The translations under genes and the position numbers were made by a program. A stretch of DNA of 9,437 bases from an uncultured Prevotellaceae bacterium (GTDB lineage Bacteria; Bacteroidota; Bacteroidia; Bacteroidales; Bacteroidaceae), in NCBI GenBank assembly GCA_945486445.1, contig CALYTD010000026.1:1-9437 (forward strand), given 5' to 3'. The notes below the pieces were generated by a model. It was not told the origin of the DNA. It worked only from the letters and a program-made list of their open reading frames with translations, and did no database searches. Shown here piece after piece: positions 1 to 8,924 of this stretch. The first letter of the stretch is position 1. Each line of letters begins with the position of its first letter.

Positions 1-1419
1 CCTTACACCCGCAGAATGTTCATCAGCAACGGCTACTGGGCGGTAAGGATAAGGATATTCGTCCTTAGTAATCTGCAAGGACTTCAAGGCAAAGTCCTCA
101 GGGAAACGCGTCTCGTTGAGTATCGGCTCCCACATCAGCACCGAAGGATGGTTGCGGTCGCGACGAATAATGGAGCGTGTATTTTGCAACACCCGTTCCT
201 CAAAGACCTTCTGATTCTTGTTCCAGTATTGCCAACCAGGTGTTGCAACAATAATAAATATGCCCAGTTCATCACAGGCATCCATAAAGGAAGGGTCCTG
301 CGGGTAATGAGCAGTACGTATTATATTGAAACCACATTGCTTTAACCGTAGCACATCACGCCATTGCTGAGAGTTAGGGACGGCATTGCCAACGTAAGCA
401 AAGTCCTGATGACGGTTAGCTCCAACGAACTGGCGGTAACGACTACCGTTAAGCCAAAAGCCTTCTTTCCCTCGGAAGGCGAAAGAGCGTATGCCTACCT
501 TTGTCATACCACCATCAACAGTCTTGTTATCCTTTAATATTCGTGTTACGACCTTATACAGATAAGGTGACTCTGGAGACCATAAATGTGGGGAATTTAC
601 CTTTATCCTCTGGCTGACTGTATTGGAAGCACCAGCGGATAAGGTCACACTGCTACGCTTTTTGCTGACAACAACATCGTCAGCATCAAGAAGTGTGTTC
701 TCAAGTACATAAGTAACAGGACGCCCTTTGGTATTACGCCTTTCAATATCAACATCTATATAGACATCTGCTGACTTATGAGATATATTTGAGCAATGTA
801 CGAATATGCCTCCACCAGCTGTCTTCTCCTTCTGCACGGCATCGGTAATATATGCCTCGCCCTTTGCAATAAGCCATGCATCACGGTATATTCCACCATG
901 ATAACAGAAGTCAAGAGCATATTGTGGCTTGCCAGGAGGAAAGGATTTGTCGTCAGAGTTGTCTGCCTTTACATCTATCACACATGTATCTCCTTTATGA
1001 AACCTATCGAGACTCACAGTGATAGGCAGATAACCACCATAATTTTGCTGCACGAGTTGCCCGTTAAGGTAAAACTCCTGCTTACCCATTATACCCTCAA
1101 AATGTATCTCTGCATAATCAGATGGCACCACAAACCTTTTGCGATACCACGCAACACCCTGATAATTGCGCCCACCACTGGCTTCTGCGGGTACTAACTT
1201 CACCGAATGCGGAAGGGAAACAGACTCCCAACCAGCATCTTCCACTGACTTACTGCCAATATTCTCCACATCTCCCAAGTGAAAAACCCACCCAGAATTG
1301 AAGTTCCAAACCTTCCTTCCCTGGTTCTCTATCGGGAAGAAACCTGCCACAGAGGTCTCCTGTCTGGCACACAACAGGCTGTAGCAGAAGACAAAAAGTA
1401 AAAGAATTGTCTGTCTCAT
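1..1419 (-). CDS. Exported GH2 family glycoside hydrolase, partial (C-terminal part beyond window edge)
   Basis: This is a retaining beta-glycosidase of family GH2, probably a beta-galactosidase-like or beta-glucuronidase-like exo-enzyme acting in the periplasm. From the ATG at 1419 the frame stays open for exactly 473 codons to the window edge. Residues 1-18 form a signal peptide (ILLLFVFCYSLLCA). It has a Cys but a poor lipobox, so it is more likely secreted than lipidated. Residues about 35-190 are the N-terminal jelly-roll (SLPHS near 68, WYRKRF near 91, GGIYRD near 175), and 195-310 the Ig-like domain (LWSPESPYLY near 279). From about 315 comes the TIM barrel, with NGSRYRQFVGANRHQDF at 324-340, RTAHYPQDP near 368, and HPSVLMWEPILNET at 424-437. 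E436 is the expected general acid/base. The nucleophile and everything after it lie outside the window. The start is 2 bp past the esterase stop, indicating the same transcript. Family assignment is firm; substrate is unknown. Confidence 0.92.
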   Translation of the reverse strand, partial: MRQTILLLFVFCYSLLCARQETSVAGFFPIENQGRKVWNFNSGWVFHLGDVENIGSKSVEDAGWESVSLPHSVKLVPAEASGGRNYQGVAWYRKRFVVPSDYAEIHFEGIMGKQEFYLNGQLVQQNYGGYLPITVSLDRFHKGDTCVIDVKADNSDDKSFPPGKPQYALDFCYHGGIYRDAWLIAKGEAYITDAVQKEKTAGGGIFVHCSNISHKSADVYIDVDIERRNTKGRPVTYVLENTLLDADDVVVSKKRSSVTLSAGASNTVSQRIKVNSPHLWSPESPYLYKVVTRILKDNKTVDGGMTKVGIRSFAFRGKEGFWLNGSRYRQFVGANRHQDFAYVGNAVPNSQQWRDVLRLKQCGFNIIRTAHYPQDPSFMDACDELGIFIIVATPGWQYWNKNQKVFEERVLQNTRSIIRRDRNHPSVLMWEPILNETRFPEDFALKSLQITKDEYPYPYRPVAVADEHSAGVR

Positions 1420-1421
1420 AA

Positions 1422-2828
1422 TTACCAATCATCTGTTCTAAACGAGCTTACAGGCAATCCATCGTGCATCAAATCACCCTTAACCCAATCCGTAAATGCA
1501 TATCTTACAGCCACAGGACTTTTCACATTATCACTCTTAACATAAACCTTATTGCGGCTCACCCACGCTTTTGCAGGGTGAAACACGCGGTCCTCCCCTG
1601 CGACTTCAAACAGTTTGCTTTCTGGACCATCATTGAAATAAACCCACTCCTTACTACGGTCGAAGGAAACTATGGCAGTATCACTCTTGTATTCTACGTT
1701 GCTAAAGGTGGCAAAGTCTGGCAATCCCTTTATGTTATACGTATTACTCAATGCTAAGAGTGCCAAGCGCTGCCCGGCCTCTCGTTTCATTCGTGGGTGT
1801 ATGCCATATTGTAAACCAACATCCATCAGCACAGCCATGCGTACACCGTGCAATAATTTCTCTACCTTCATCTGTTGTTCACGCAGCAAGGCACTGTTAT
1901 AGTTCCACCCAATGAGACTGTAATCGTATGGAGCTATCTGGCAATAGTAGAAGGGGAATTCGCCCTGTTTCCATTCTTTACGCCATCCTCTTATCATTGT
2001 TGAGAAGAGTTCTGCATAGTTACCGCTTCTGTTCACGTTGTCTTCTCCTTGATACCATATAGCACCACGGATAGTAAAACCTATTAAAGGATTAAGCATA
2101 GCATTATAAAGTGCTGTGGGACAGCGTTGCTGTAAGGACTTAACGTCTGACGATGTTATCTGCTGTTTTACTGTTGGAAAGGCTCTTAGCCAATCGCTCT
2201 GCATCCAAGCCTCACACGCACTGCCTCCCCATGCAGTGACAACAAGGCCTACGGGGACATTCAGAGCCCTGCGCAACTGTTTACCAAAGTAATATGCGGT
2301 GGCACTAAAGTTGCGTACTGTCGCTGGTTCTGCCTCTTGCCACTGCCCTGATAGCGTATCCACTGTATGCAGTGTTGCATTTCGCTTCACGGTAAAAAGT
2401 CGTAGAGAACTGTCAAAAGCCTGCATCAACTCTTCTACTGCACCTTCTACTGGCTGTGCCTTAAAGCCCTTCATTGGCATTTCCATATTTGATTGTCCAC
2501 TGCACAGCCATACCTCTCCTATAAGTATATTGTCAAGACGTGTCTCTGTTCCATCATTGAACGTTATACTATATGGGCCGCCACCTGCCGGAGTATTTAC
2601 CTTCAATTCCCATCTACCGTTACTGTCTGCGTTTACCTTATATATATGTCGGTCCCATGACGTGCTGACCTTCACTTCTTTTCCTGCATTTGCAGTACCC
2701 CATAAGTTACACTCTGCCTGCTGCTGCAATACCATATTACTGCCAAATATGGCTGGTAAAGTAACTTTTGAATATGCGCATGTAGTTAAAAGTAACATCA
2801 ATGCGCTCATTATACTTCTGTTTATCAT
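1422..2828 (-). CDS. Exported SASA-family (sialate O-acetylesterase-like) carbohydrate O-acetylesterase
   Basis: This 468-residue protein should remove O-acetyl groups from sugars. Relatives are annotated as sialate O-acetylesterases, but in plant-glycan loci they are expected to deacetylate polysaccharides or oligosaccharides. A signal peptide covers residues 1-20 (MSALMLLLTTCAYS). LTTC resembles a lipobox but has Thr where Gly, Ala or Ser is usual. The mature protein opens with the family hallmark LPAIFGSNMVLQQ (24-36) in a beta-sandwich to about residue 100. The SGNH-type fold follows: IGEVWLCSGQSNM (103-115, nucleophile S113), WGGS (200-203), AIWYQGEDN (256-264), and IHPRMK (343-348, with H344 as the likely catalytic His). 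The C-terminus DGLPVSSFRTDDW is typical, so the protein is complete. ATG 2828 is the first start; a second Met at codon 7 (ATG 2810) would still leave a signal peptide. It sits 155 bp after the GH106-like gene and 2 bp before the second GH2, so it probably deacetylates the substrate for those enzymes. Confidence 0.92.
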   Translation of the reverse strand: MINRSIMSALMLLLTTCAYSKVTLPAIFGSNMVLQQQAECNLWGTANAGKEVKVSTSWDRHIYKVNADSNGRWELKVNTPAGGGPYSITFNDGTETRLDNILIGEVWLCSGQSNMEMPMKGFKAQPVEGAVEELMQAFDSSLRLFTVKRNATLHTVDTLSGQWQEAEPATVRNFSATAYYFGKQLRRALNVPVGLVVTAWGGSACEAWMQSDWLRAFPTVKQQITSSDVKSLQQRCPTALYNAMLNPLIGFTIRGAIWYQGEDNVNRSGNYAELFSTMIRGWRKEWKQGEFPFYYCQIAPYDYSLIGWNYNSALLREQQMKVEKLLHGVRMAVLMDVGLQYGIHPRMKREAGQRLALLALSNTYNIKGLPDFATFSNVEYKSDTAIVSFDRSKEWVYFNDGPESKLFEVAGEDRVFHPAKAWVSRNKVYVKSDNVKSPVAVRYAFTDWVKGDLMHDGLPVSSFRTDDW

Positions 2829-2983
2829 TTGTTCTTATTTCATTGATTGGTGGATTCAGTGTCTTGTATTGTTATACTTTTCGGTCGTTATGTTGTCTGG
2901 TAGTTAAGTTATTATCATCTCATTCTTTCACCTTTAAGCAATAGAAAACTAACAACAAACATCTAAACCAGCATACTACCTAT
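2829..2983 (-). other. Intergenic gap inside the enzyme cassette
   Basis: These 155 bp separate the GH106-like stop from the esterase start and are the only sizeable gap in an otherwise tightly packed cassette. The stretch is A/T-rich. I see no open reading frame of note, no convincing stem followed by a T-tract, and no clean TTTG/TAnnTTTG Bacteroidota promoter on the minus strand. It could hold an internal promoter or a processing site, but the sequence alone shows neither. Confidence 0.5.
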
Positions 2984-5900
2984 CTACTCCTTAATGCTCA
3001 ACGGTCCTAACAGTCCTGATGGTAACAGAGTTTTTTCTTTCATACGATATTTGGCGTTAGTCCATATTCCCTCAAAAGGAGGATTGCCTGTCTCTGCCCC
3101 AAGCAATGCGTTACGCCATGTGTTTACCAATACTATACGCAATTTATTTTTTCCTCGTCTCACTGCGCGCGTAATATCCACCTCGTATGGTGGCGTCCAT
3201 GCTGTACCACAATCCACATCGTTGACATATACATGAGCGATGTCATTGACCTTACCGAGGTTCAGCAACATACGTTTCGTATTCTTACACGTAATTCTGA
3301 ACTCTGATGAATACACCATTTTGCCACTGTAATACTTCACCTCTGGTATCTCACTTTTTGAAAGATCATACAGACTGTCAATCCTAATGTTCTTTCCTGT
3401 TGTCTCCAACTCCACATTCCACTCTTTCACCTCTACCTCCTTGCTTTCCAATTTGGGACGCTTCGCAAGTTCTTTATCTCTCTTTGACGAAAGAATCTCC
3501 ACAAACACGGACCCGTATGCGGGCAATGTTACAGATACTTCTGTTCTTCCGCCTTTTACAGATGCATTGCATGGCATAAAGCGGCAATCATTAACTGGGT
3601 CATATATAGCCACCTCGCCATTCCTGGCACAGCGGAAAACTGCATTAAAACTACGCTCCTCATCAGTTTGATTAGACAAGAAATATATGTCTCCCTCACT
3701 GCTGTCATACCGATGAGTGTAGGCAATGCCGTCAGGCAATACAGCATCTGGTGCCAGTCCATACTCCGAAAAATCACTCTTGGTGTATGGTTTGTCAACA
3801 ATCACCACACCTGCCTTCCTGCATCTGTTGATAAAATTCTCTACCTCTTGTGAATAACCTTTGAAAGAAGGATTCATCTTTGTAACTCCTGGAAGCACTA
3901 TAACCCTGTATCTTATGTTCCCCGGCATAACAAGACAACCACTGTCTATCTTAGCGACATTGAGCAAAGCATCACGATTCATTGAGTCATATTGGTAGCC
4001 ATGCATGGCGTTCGTCCAGTCTTTCAAATCAAGTATCCCAGCTGAATGTCTCACGCCTACCGGACTTTCCGTCATAGGTTGTCCTATATTGGCAAGCCTA
4101 CGACGTTCTGACTCTACCCTGTCCTGTCCGAAAATACCTGGCAACAGGTCCACCACCCGGTCTGGTGTAAGTGCGCGGCACGGCATCTCTTCTCCCGTAA
4201 AGACCGCCACGTCCACTACCGGCCTACCCCATTGGAGTTTCTTCTGACATCTGTTCACGTAGTCAACAAATGCCCCAGCCTCTCCATACCAAGTATTGTC
4301 ACGCTGAAAGAACAGCCCTATGCCGTCCAATGTCATACCTGGTCTGCGGTTCAACCATGGGTTATGTACATTAACATGAAAGAACAGTCTGTTCATACCC
4401 CATGCGAACTGGCGGTCCAAGAGGGGTTTCAGCATCGCCGGAGTCTCGTTCCACACCCCTCGTACCTCTGTAAATCCCTCTGCCTGAATAACATTTTTCC
4501 CATATATATGCCCACCTGATATAGCGTCAAGCATATCGTTGGGCTTGTCATGAGTAGGTGAATTTAGCCAGAACTCACCCATCGGCAGATCTGACATCTT
4601 ATAATGTTCTATTCCGTCAGCCACAAACGTCGGGGCTATGCTTTCCTCCGACACCTGCCTACCATACTGATGCGCCAACTGGGTTATCTTTGTAAAGAAC
4701 ACATCATGCACAAGTTCGTTCACAGTGTAACGTATGTCCCTGAGCACCTTCTCACTTTTCTCTCTGCTCTCTATTGGCACTCCAGCATAGAGTAATATAT
4801 ATGGAACGAGGTCATAGCCCCTTCTGCGTTTGAATTCACTGGCAAAGTCATGTCCCCAATTCTGCGTGCCACACTCCCACGAGTCCACATGCAGATACTT
4901 CACCACGGAGGAATTGGGGCGTTCAATGAACCTACGATACCAGTTATCAAATAGTTTTTCCACCGCAAGAGCGTTGAACTTGTCTATCTCCAGTCCTTTT
5001 CCACCGCCTGCTGTGGCGTTTTTCTGTCCTGTGGAAGTATGTCCAAAGCGATATATCCTATACAATCCAACACCCCCAGGTACTGCTGACACTACCTTGT
5101 CGCCTTCCAATCGCAACTGTATCATATCGTCCATGGTAAGGCAGTCAGCCTCACTTATAGCATCATCAGGGGTTTCCTCCCCCACTCTCCATGATAACCC
5201 TGTCTTGCCTTCCCATTGCTCTATCCTCGCTTCTGAGGACAATACTATGTCTTTTACCTTCAACGTCGGTGTCCATTTCGCTGCATCGAGGTCTTCCGCA
5301 CCAGGTTCCGTTCCCTCTGGTGACCATTCAAGGCGTATGTAGCGTGCCGTTGTCTTGGGTAAGGAATAGGTAAATGCTGGTCCACTGCTCTGCCATCCCT
5401 GCCGACATGGCCTTAGGTGTCTCACCGTTTTGAAAGTCTTTCCGTCATCAGACGACATGATACGTATGCGCTGTGACTGGATATTGTTGCCGGAAGGGAT
5501 TATTCGTACCGAGCGAATTGTCTGCACACTGCCCAAGTCACACTGCCTGCTATCTGCCTCACGTGTACGCCATTCGCCAACGTGATACTCAAACGGCGCA
5601 GCCTGTTTCACCGCCACAGCGTAACACGCTATATCCTCATAATATCCTTCCACGGCCTGTGGGCGACGCAGGCTGGCTCCCTTTATGTCCTTTGCCATAA
5701 CCACCGTGTCAGTCCATACCACCTTTTGCATTGACTCCTCTGGTGCTATTGACGGATGACCAGCAAGTGCAAAGCCGTCACATATATGGATACCTATCTC
5801 CAAACCTAACGAGTCAGCCTGCGAGAAGGCATAGTCAACCATATCCCAGAAGTCAGGAGACAACTGCTGTGCCTTACCCTCATAGTCCGGACGGTCTTCT

Positions 5901-6094
5901 GTTCCGCGTATGGGCATAAGGTAACAGCCTCCAAGTCCCACATTTTTCATACCCACAAGGTCTGCCTGTATTCCTTCCTTGCTCACTGCTCCGTACATCC
6001 AATACCAGAAAGTGAACGGACGGGTGCTGTCTGCCCCTTTTAATGTAAGGACTGACAGCACCGCCATGATTGTTATAATATATGCCTTTCTCAT
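2984..6094 (-). CDS. Exported GH106-type alpha-L-rhamnosidase-like glycoside hydrolase
   Basis: This 1036-residue protein resembles family GH106, whose characterised members are inverting, calcium-dependent alpha-L-rhamnosidases of pectin degradation. A signal peptide covers residues 1-20 or 21. The hallmark FWYWMYGAVSKEGIQADL (29-46) opens the catalytic barrel and LGLEIGIHICDGFALAGHP (96-114) follows. Residues about 165-290 look like an inserted discoidin/F5-8C-like beta-sandwich (CDLGSVQTIRSVRI, SSDDGKTF, ARYIRLEW). The barrel resumes with LHVDSWECGTQNWGHDF (401-417) and VIQAEGFTE (535-543). E407 and E539 are the best catalytic candidates. Their spacing of 132 residues equals that of E461 and E593, which I recall as the catalytic pair of B. 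thetaiotaomicron BT0986. A jelly-roll resembling a GH2 sugar-binding domain closes the protein (915-1036, ending PSGLLGPLSIKE). The ATG overlaps the upstream GH2 stop as ATGA, suggesting coupled translation. Some GH106-like proteins have no proven activity, so rhamnosidase function is likely but unproven. Confidence 0.88.
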   Translation of the reverse strand: MRKAYIITIMAVLSVLTLKGADSTRPFTFWYWMYGAVSKEGIQADLVGMKNVGLGGCYLMPIRGTEDRPDYEGKAQQLSPDFWDMVDYAFSQADSLGLEIGIHICDGFALAGHPSIAPEESMQKVVWTDTVVMAKDIKGASLRRPQAVEGYYEDIACYAVAVKQAAPFEYHVGEWRTREADSRQCDLGSVQTIRSVRIIPSGNNIQSQRIRIMSSDDGKTFKTVRHLRPCRQGWQSSGPAFTYSLPKTTARYIRLEWSPEGTEPGAEDLDAAKWTPTLKVKDIVLSSEARIEQWEGKTGLSWRVGEETPDDAISEADCLTMDDMIQLRLEGDKVVSAVPGGVGLYRIYRFGHTSTGQKNATAGGGKGLEIDKFNALAVEKLFDNWYRRFIERPNSSVVKYLHVDSWECGTQNWGHDFASEFKRRRGYDLVPYILLYAGVPIESREKSEKVLRDIRYTVNELVHDVFFTKITQLAHQYGRQVSEESIAPTFVADGIEHYKMSDLPMGEFWLNSPTHDKPNDMLDAISGGHIYGKNVIQAEGFTEVRGVWNETPAMLKPLLDRQFAWGMNRLFFHVNVHNPWLNRRPGMTLDGIGLFFQRDNTWYGEAGAFVDYVNRCQKKLQWGRPVVDVAVFTGEEMPCRALTPDRVVDLLPGIFGQDRVESERRRLANIGQPMTESPVGVRHSAGILDLKDWTNAMHGYQYDSMNRDALLNVAKIDSGCLVMPGNIRYRVIVLPGVTKMNPSFKGYSQEVENFINRCRKAGVVIVDKPYTKSDFSEYGLAPDAVLPDGIAYTHRYDSSEGDIYFLSNQTDEERSFNAVFRCARNGEVAIYDPVNDCRFMPCNASVKGGRTEVSVTLPAYGSVFVEILSSKRDKELAKRPKLESKEVEVKEWNVELETTGKNIRIDSLYDLSKSEIPEVKYYSGKMVYSSEFRITCKNTKRMLLNLGKVNDIAHVYVNDVDCGTAWTPPYEVDITRAVRRGKNKLRIVLVNTWRNALLGAETGNPPFEGIWTNAKYRMKEKTLLPSGLLGPLSIKE

Positions 6095-8895
6095 TCAAAT
6101 TTCAGTGTGAGGTTTATTGCTTCCTGCTTCCCCGTCATCCACTTAGGCTGCGCCGACGGTCCGTTGAGGTCTGTGGTGTTCACCTTGTTACGCACTGCTG
6201 GTATTACCTTCAATACGGCAATACCCGTCTGCGGCAGTTCGTAAAGTATATGGTCTCTGCCGTCACGCGGCTGATACACACCAACATAGTTGCTTCTTTC
6301 TCCGTTCCACAGGCATATACTGCCTTCTTCTGTCTCCAAACGCATCCAGTCAACATCGGCAAAATATCCTTTGAACTCTGGGTAATCCCATGACTCTCCC
6401 GGTATAGGGTCATTGTAATCATTATGCCAATAGCCATACTGCGGGCCTTGCTGTCGGTTCTGCCACACGCGATACGGGCCGTTACCAACCCAACATTTCC
6501 TCTTCATCAGCGTCTCTGGGTAGTCAAAAGCGATGCCCATAAGGTCCACTACACCCCCGAAATGGTAGTGAGCAACTATCGTCACCCTACCGTCAGACAA
6601 GAAATTCCACGTCACCTTGTCCAAAGAACCATGTTTGTATGTTGCCGTCAGCGTACCATTCTCCACGCTGAATCCACTGAATTTGCCTTGGTCAGCATAT
6701 AGGGAGTATTGCGTCTTTCTCTTCTCTGCGTCCTTATCATCATGGTTATAGAACTGGTCATAGGAGCGGTCACTGCGTCTGGCTGCCACGAATCGCGGTC
6801 CGCCAGAGAGAGAAATGCCACGGCTATCTATCTTCACGGCTGTCAACTGCCCTGTATTCTTGGAGAAATTGTATTCTCGTCCGGCAGAGTTTACGGTGAG
6901 GCTTTCTGCTGTCTCCGATACAATCACAGCCTTGTCATCCTCCATTTTCTCGGCAACGGTGGGTTCTGCCAAGGGGAAACACCACGTGAATATCTCCTCT
7001 CCCTTACTGTCATAGGCCGTTACCTGCAAGGCATCGCTACCTGCGGGAGGGGCTGGCAGTTGCAATGTCATCTCGCTACCGGGCTCACCCTGTGGCCGTA
7101 GTTCCTTCTGTAACAGCGTCTTTGAGCCACCACCGTTGCCAGGCCTTGGCATTTCAAGATATGTGCACGACAGCCGAACGGTGTTCAGATTCAAGAAATC
7201 ATAATGATTTTTTACTTTTAGTTTCCCTTCGATATATTCTATTTCCACTGGGCTCCATACCTGCTTTATGGTGTAGTATGAGCCTTCACGCTCAAAGTGT
7301 GGTCCTACTATTCCGTCTGCTCCAAAGTTACCCATGCAGTCTATAATGCCGTCCTTATCGGTTCTCACTACTCCCTCATCGGCCAAATCCCACAGGAAAC
7401 CGCCCGAACAGCGTGGGTTGGACATCATCATGTCCCAATAATCTTTCAGTCCGGCACCGTGTCCGCCATCATATAGCCCATGCAGGAACTCCGTAGGCAT
7501 GAAGATTTCTTTCTGTCGCATATACTCCTGTGTCTCGCCCCACGAACGGTAATGTTTCGTCTCAAAGCCGTTGCGATTAGCCCAGGGATAGAGTACCACA
7601 CGGTGCTGAGGGTCCCATCGTGCAAACTCTGGTTCCAACTCATAGTTGAAACCGCCCTCGTTGCCGTTGCTCCAGAATATGACTGACGGGTGGTTCACAT
7701 CTCGTGTAACCATCTCCTTCACCAATTGCTGTCCGACAACAGTCTCATGTGCCCAGTGCCAGCCACTCAGTTCATTTTCTACATACAGGCCCAGTGAGTC
7801 ACAGGCATCAAGGAACTCTGGGTCAGCAGGGTAATGTGACAGCCTCACGGCGTTCATGTTCATAGACTTTATGAGCTTCACATCTTCTATATTCTTTTCC
7901 TTTGACAGTGTCCTGCCGCTCTCTGGCCTGAAAGAATGTCGGTTAACCCCCTTGAATATTACCTTACTTCCATTGATATACACACCGTCTCCCTCACGAT
8001 ACTCTATGGTACGGAAACCGAATTTCTGTCTCTCGCAGTGCAGCGTCTGCCCCTTTGTGTCTGTGAGTGTGAAGGTCGCCTCATACATCTCTGGCGTCTC
8101 TGCCGTCCACAGTTTCGGGTTAGCAACCGTGCAATCTATCTCTGCCATGTCACCCCTGACGGGTGAAACAGACGTTGCTACCCTCTTACCTGCAACGTCT
8201 GTTATCTCTACCTTAACGTGACTGCCGTCCATAGCACGATTCAGGAAGCACTGCGCCATGAAACGACCCGTCATACCTGCATCAATAGCCACACGTGCAA
8301 TGTTGCGCGCAGGCTTGCGCTGTACGAACACAGGACGTATAATACCGCCAAAGTTCCAGTAATCAGCCCTTCGCTCCGCCATATTAACCTGGGTATTGGC
8401 ACTCTCCTTACTAACCTTTACCTCAAGGAGATTCTGTTTCTTGCCGAAGTATATACGGTCACTCACATCAAAGGAAAAGCGATAGAATCCCCCCTGATGT
8501 TTGCCTGAGCCGGCCTTCCTGCCGTTTATGGTAACATCTGCGTCAGTCATCACCGCCTCAAAAACGAGTTCTATCTGGCTGTCACGCCAGTCCTCTGGCA
8601 ACTGGAAACGGTATTTGTATTGACCCACCTCGTTGGCTATACCCTCAGGATTAGGCTTGCCATAAAAACGCATACCGTACTGATATGTGCCAAACCCCTG
8701 CAACTCCCAGCATGAGGGAACACCAATAGTGGTCCATCGACCGCTGTTCATGCCATCACTGCAATGGAAGTCCCAGTTAACCATGTCGTCACAACCGTGA
8801 CCACTCAGGTACTTACGTTCCGTATTAACAGAACCTGCATCTGCGCCAATAACGCCCACAAAGAGCAGGAGCAGTGTATATCCAAATATCTTCAT
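6091..8895 (-). CDS. Exported five-domain GH2 glycoside hydrolase (beta-galactosidase-like)
   Basis: This full-length GH2 retaining glycosidase has 934 residues and is the first gene of the cassette. I chose ATG 8895 because it starts directly at the signal peptide (MKIFGYTLLLLFVGVIGADA). The in-frame TTG 33 bp upstream only adds a charged, unlikely extension. Domains are a jelly-roll (about 30-195: VPSCWE, GFGTYQYG, ADYWNFGGIIRPV), an Ig-like domain (about 197-297, LWTAETPEMYEA), a TIM barrel (about 300-565), and a C-terminal domain like the beta-galactosidase small-chain fold (about 660-934: WVGNGPYRVW, ESWDYPEFKGYFADVDWM). Catalytic motifs are intact: FKGVNRHSF (314-322), HPSVIFWSNGNE (402-413, acid/base E413), FMPTEFLHG (465-473, nucleophile E469) and GGFLWDLADEG (498-508). 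Beta-galactosidase is the default name, but beta-glucuronidase, beta-galacturonidase or arabinopyranosidase activity is possible. It follows the gapA terminator and a 22-bp repeat array, so its promoter should lie in 8896-9240. Confidence 0.93.
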   Translation of the reverse strand: MKIFGYTLLLLFVGVIGADAGSVNTERKYLSGHGCDDMVNWDFHCSDGMNSGRWTTIGVPSCWELQGFGTYQYGMRFYGKPNPEGIANEVGQYKYRFQLPEDWRDSQIELVFEAVMTDADVTINGRKAGSGKHQGGFYRFSFDVSDRIYFGKKQNLLEVKVSKESANTQVNMAERRADYWNFGGIIRPVFVQRKPARNIARVAIDAGMTGRFMAQCFLNRAMDGSHVKVEITDVAGKRVATSVSPVRGDMAEIDCTVANPKLWTAETPEMYEATFTLTDTKGQTLHCERQKFGFRTIEYREGDGVYINGSKVIFKGVNRHSFRPESGRTLSKEKNIEDVKLIKSMNMNAVRLSHYPADPEFLDACDSLGLYVENELSGWHWAHETVVGQQLVKEMVTRDVNHPSVIFWSNGNEGGFNYELEPEFARWDPQHRVVLYPWANRNGFETKHYRSWGETQEYMRQKEIFMPTEFLHGLYDGGHGAGLKDYWDMMMSNPRCSGGFLWDLADEGVVRTDKDGIIDCMGNFGADGIVGPHFEREGSYYTIKQVWSPVEIEYIEGKLKVKNHYDFLNLNTVRLSCTYLEMPRPGNGGGSKTLLQKELRPQGEPGSEMTLQLPAPPAGSDALQVTAYDSKGEEIFTWCFPLAEPTVAEKMEDDKAVIVSETAESLTVNSAGREYNFSKNTGQLTAVKIDSRGISLSGGPRFVAARRSDRSYDQFYNHDDKDAEKRKTQYSLYADQGKFSGFSVENGTLTATYKHGSLDKVTWNFLSDGRVTIVAHYHFGGVVDLMGIAFDYPETLMKRKCWVGNGPYRVWQNRQQGPQYGYWHNDYNDPIPGESWDYPEFKGYFADVDWMRLETEEGSICLWNGERSNYVGVYQPRDGRDHILYELPQTGIAVLKVIPAVRNKVNTTDLNGPSAQPKWMTGKQEAINLTLKFE

Positions 8896-8924
8896 ACGTA
8901 TGTTTCTTTTATATTGAAAGACGC

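Noticed and set aside
1250..1432. 60-codon open frame on the minus strand starting 13 bp before the second GH2 start
   Set aside because: It is in a different frame from the GH2 gene and overlaps its signal peptide and jelly-roll; the GH2 frame carries the family motifs, this one does not.
1422..2828. Literal sialic acid esterase function
   Set aside because: The family name is historical. No sialidase, sialic acid catabolism or transport gene is nearby, while GH106 and GH2 partners point to a plant-type glycan.
2299..2907. 202-codon open frame on the plus strand
   Set aside because: It lies antisense to the well-supported esterase gene, has no recognisable motif, and its length follows from the codon pattern of the gene opposite.
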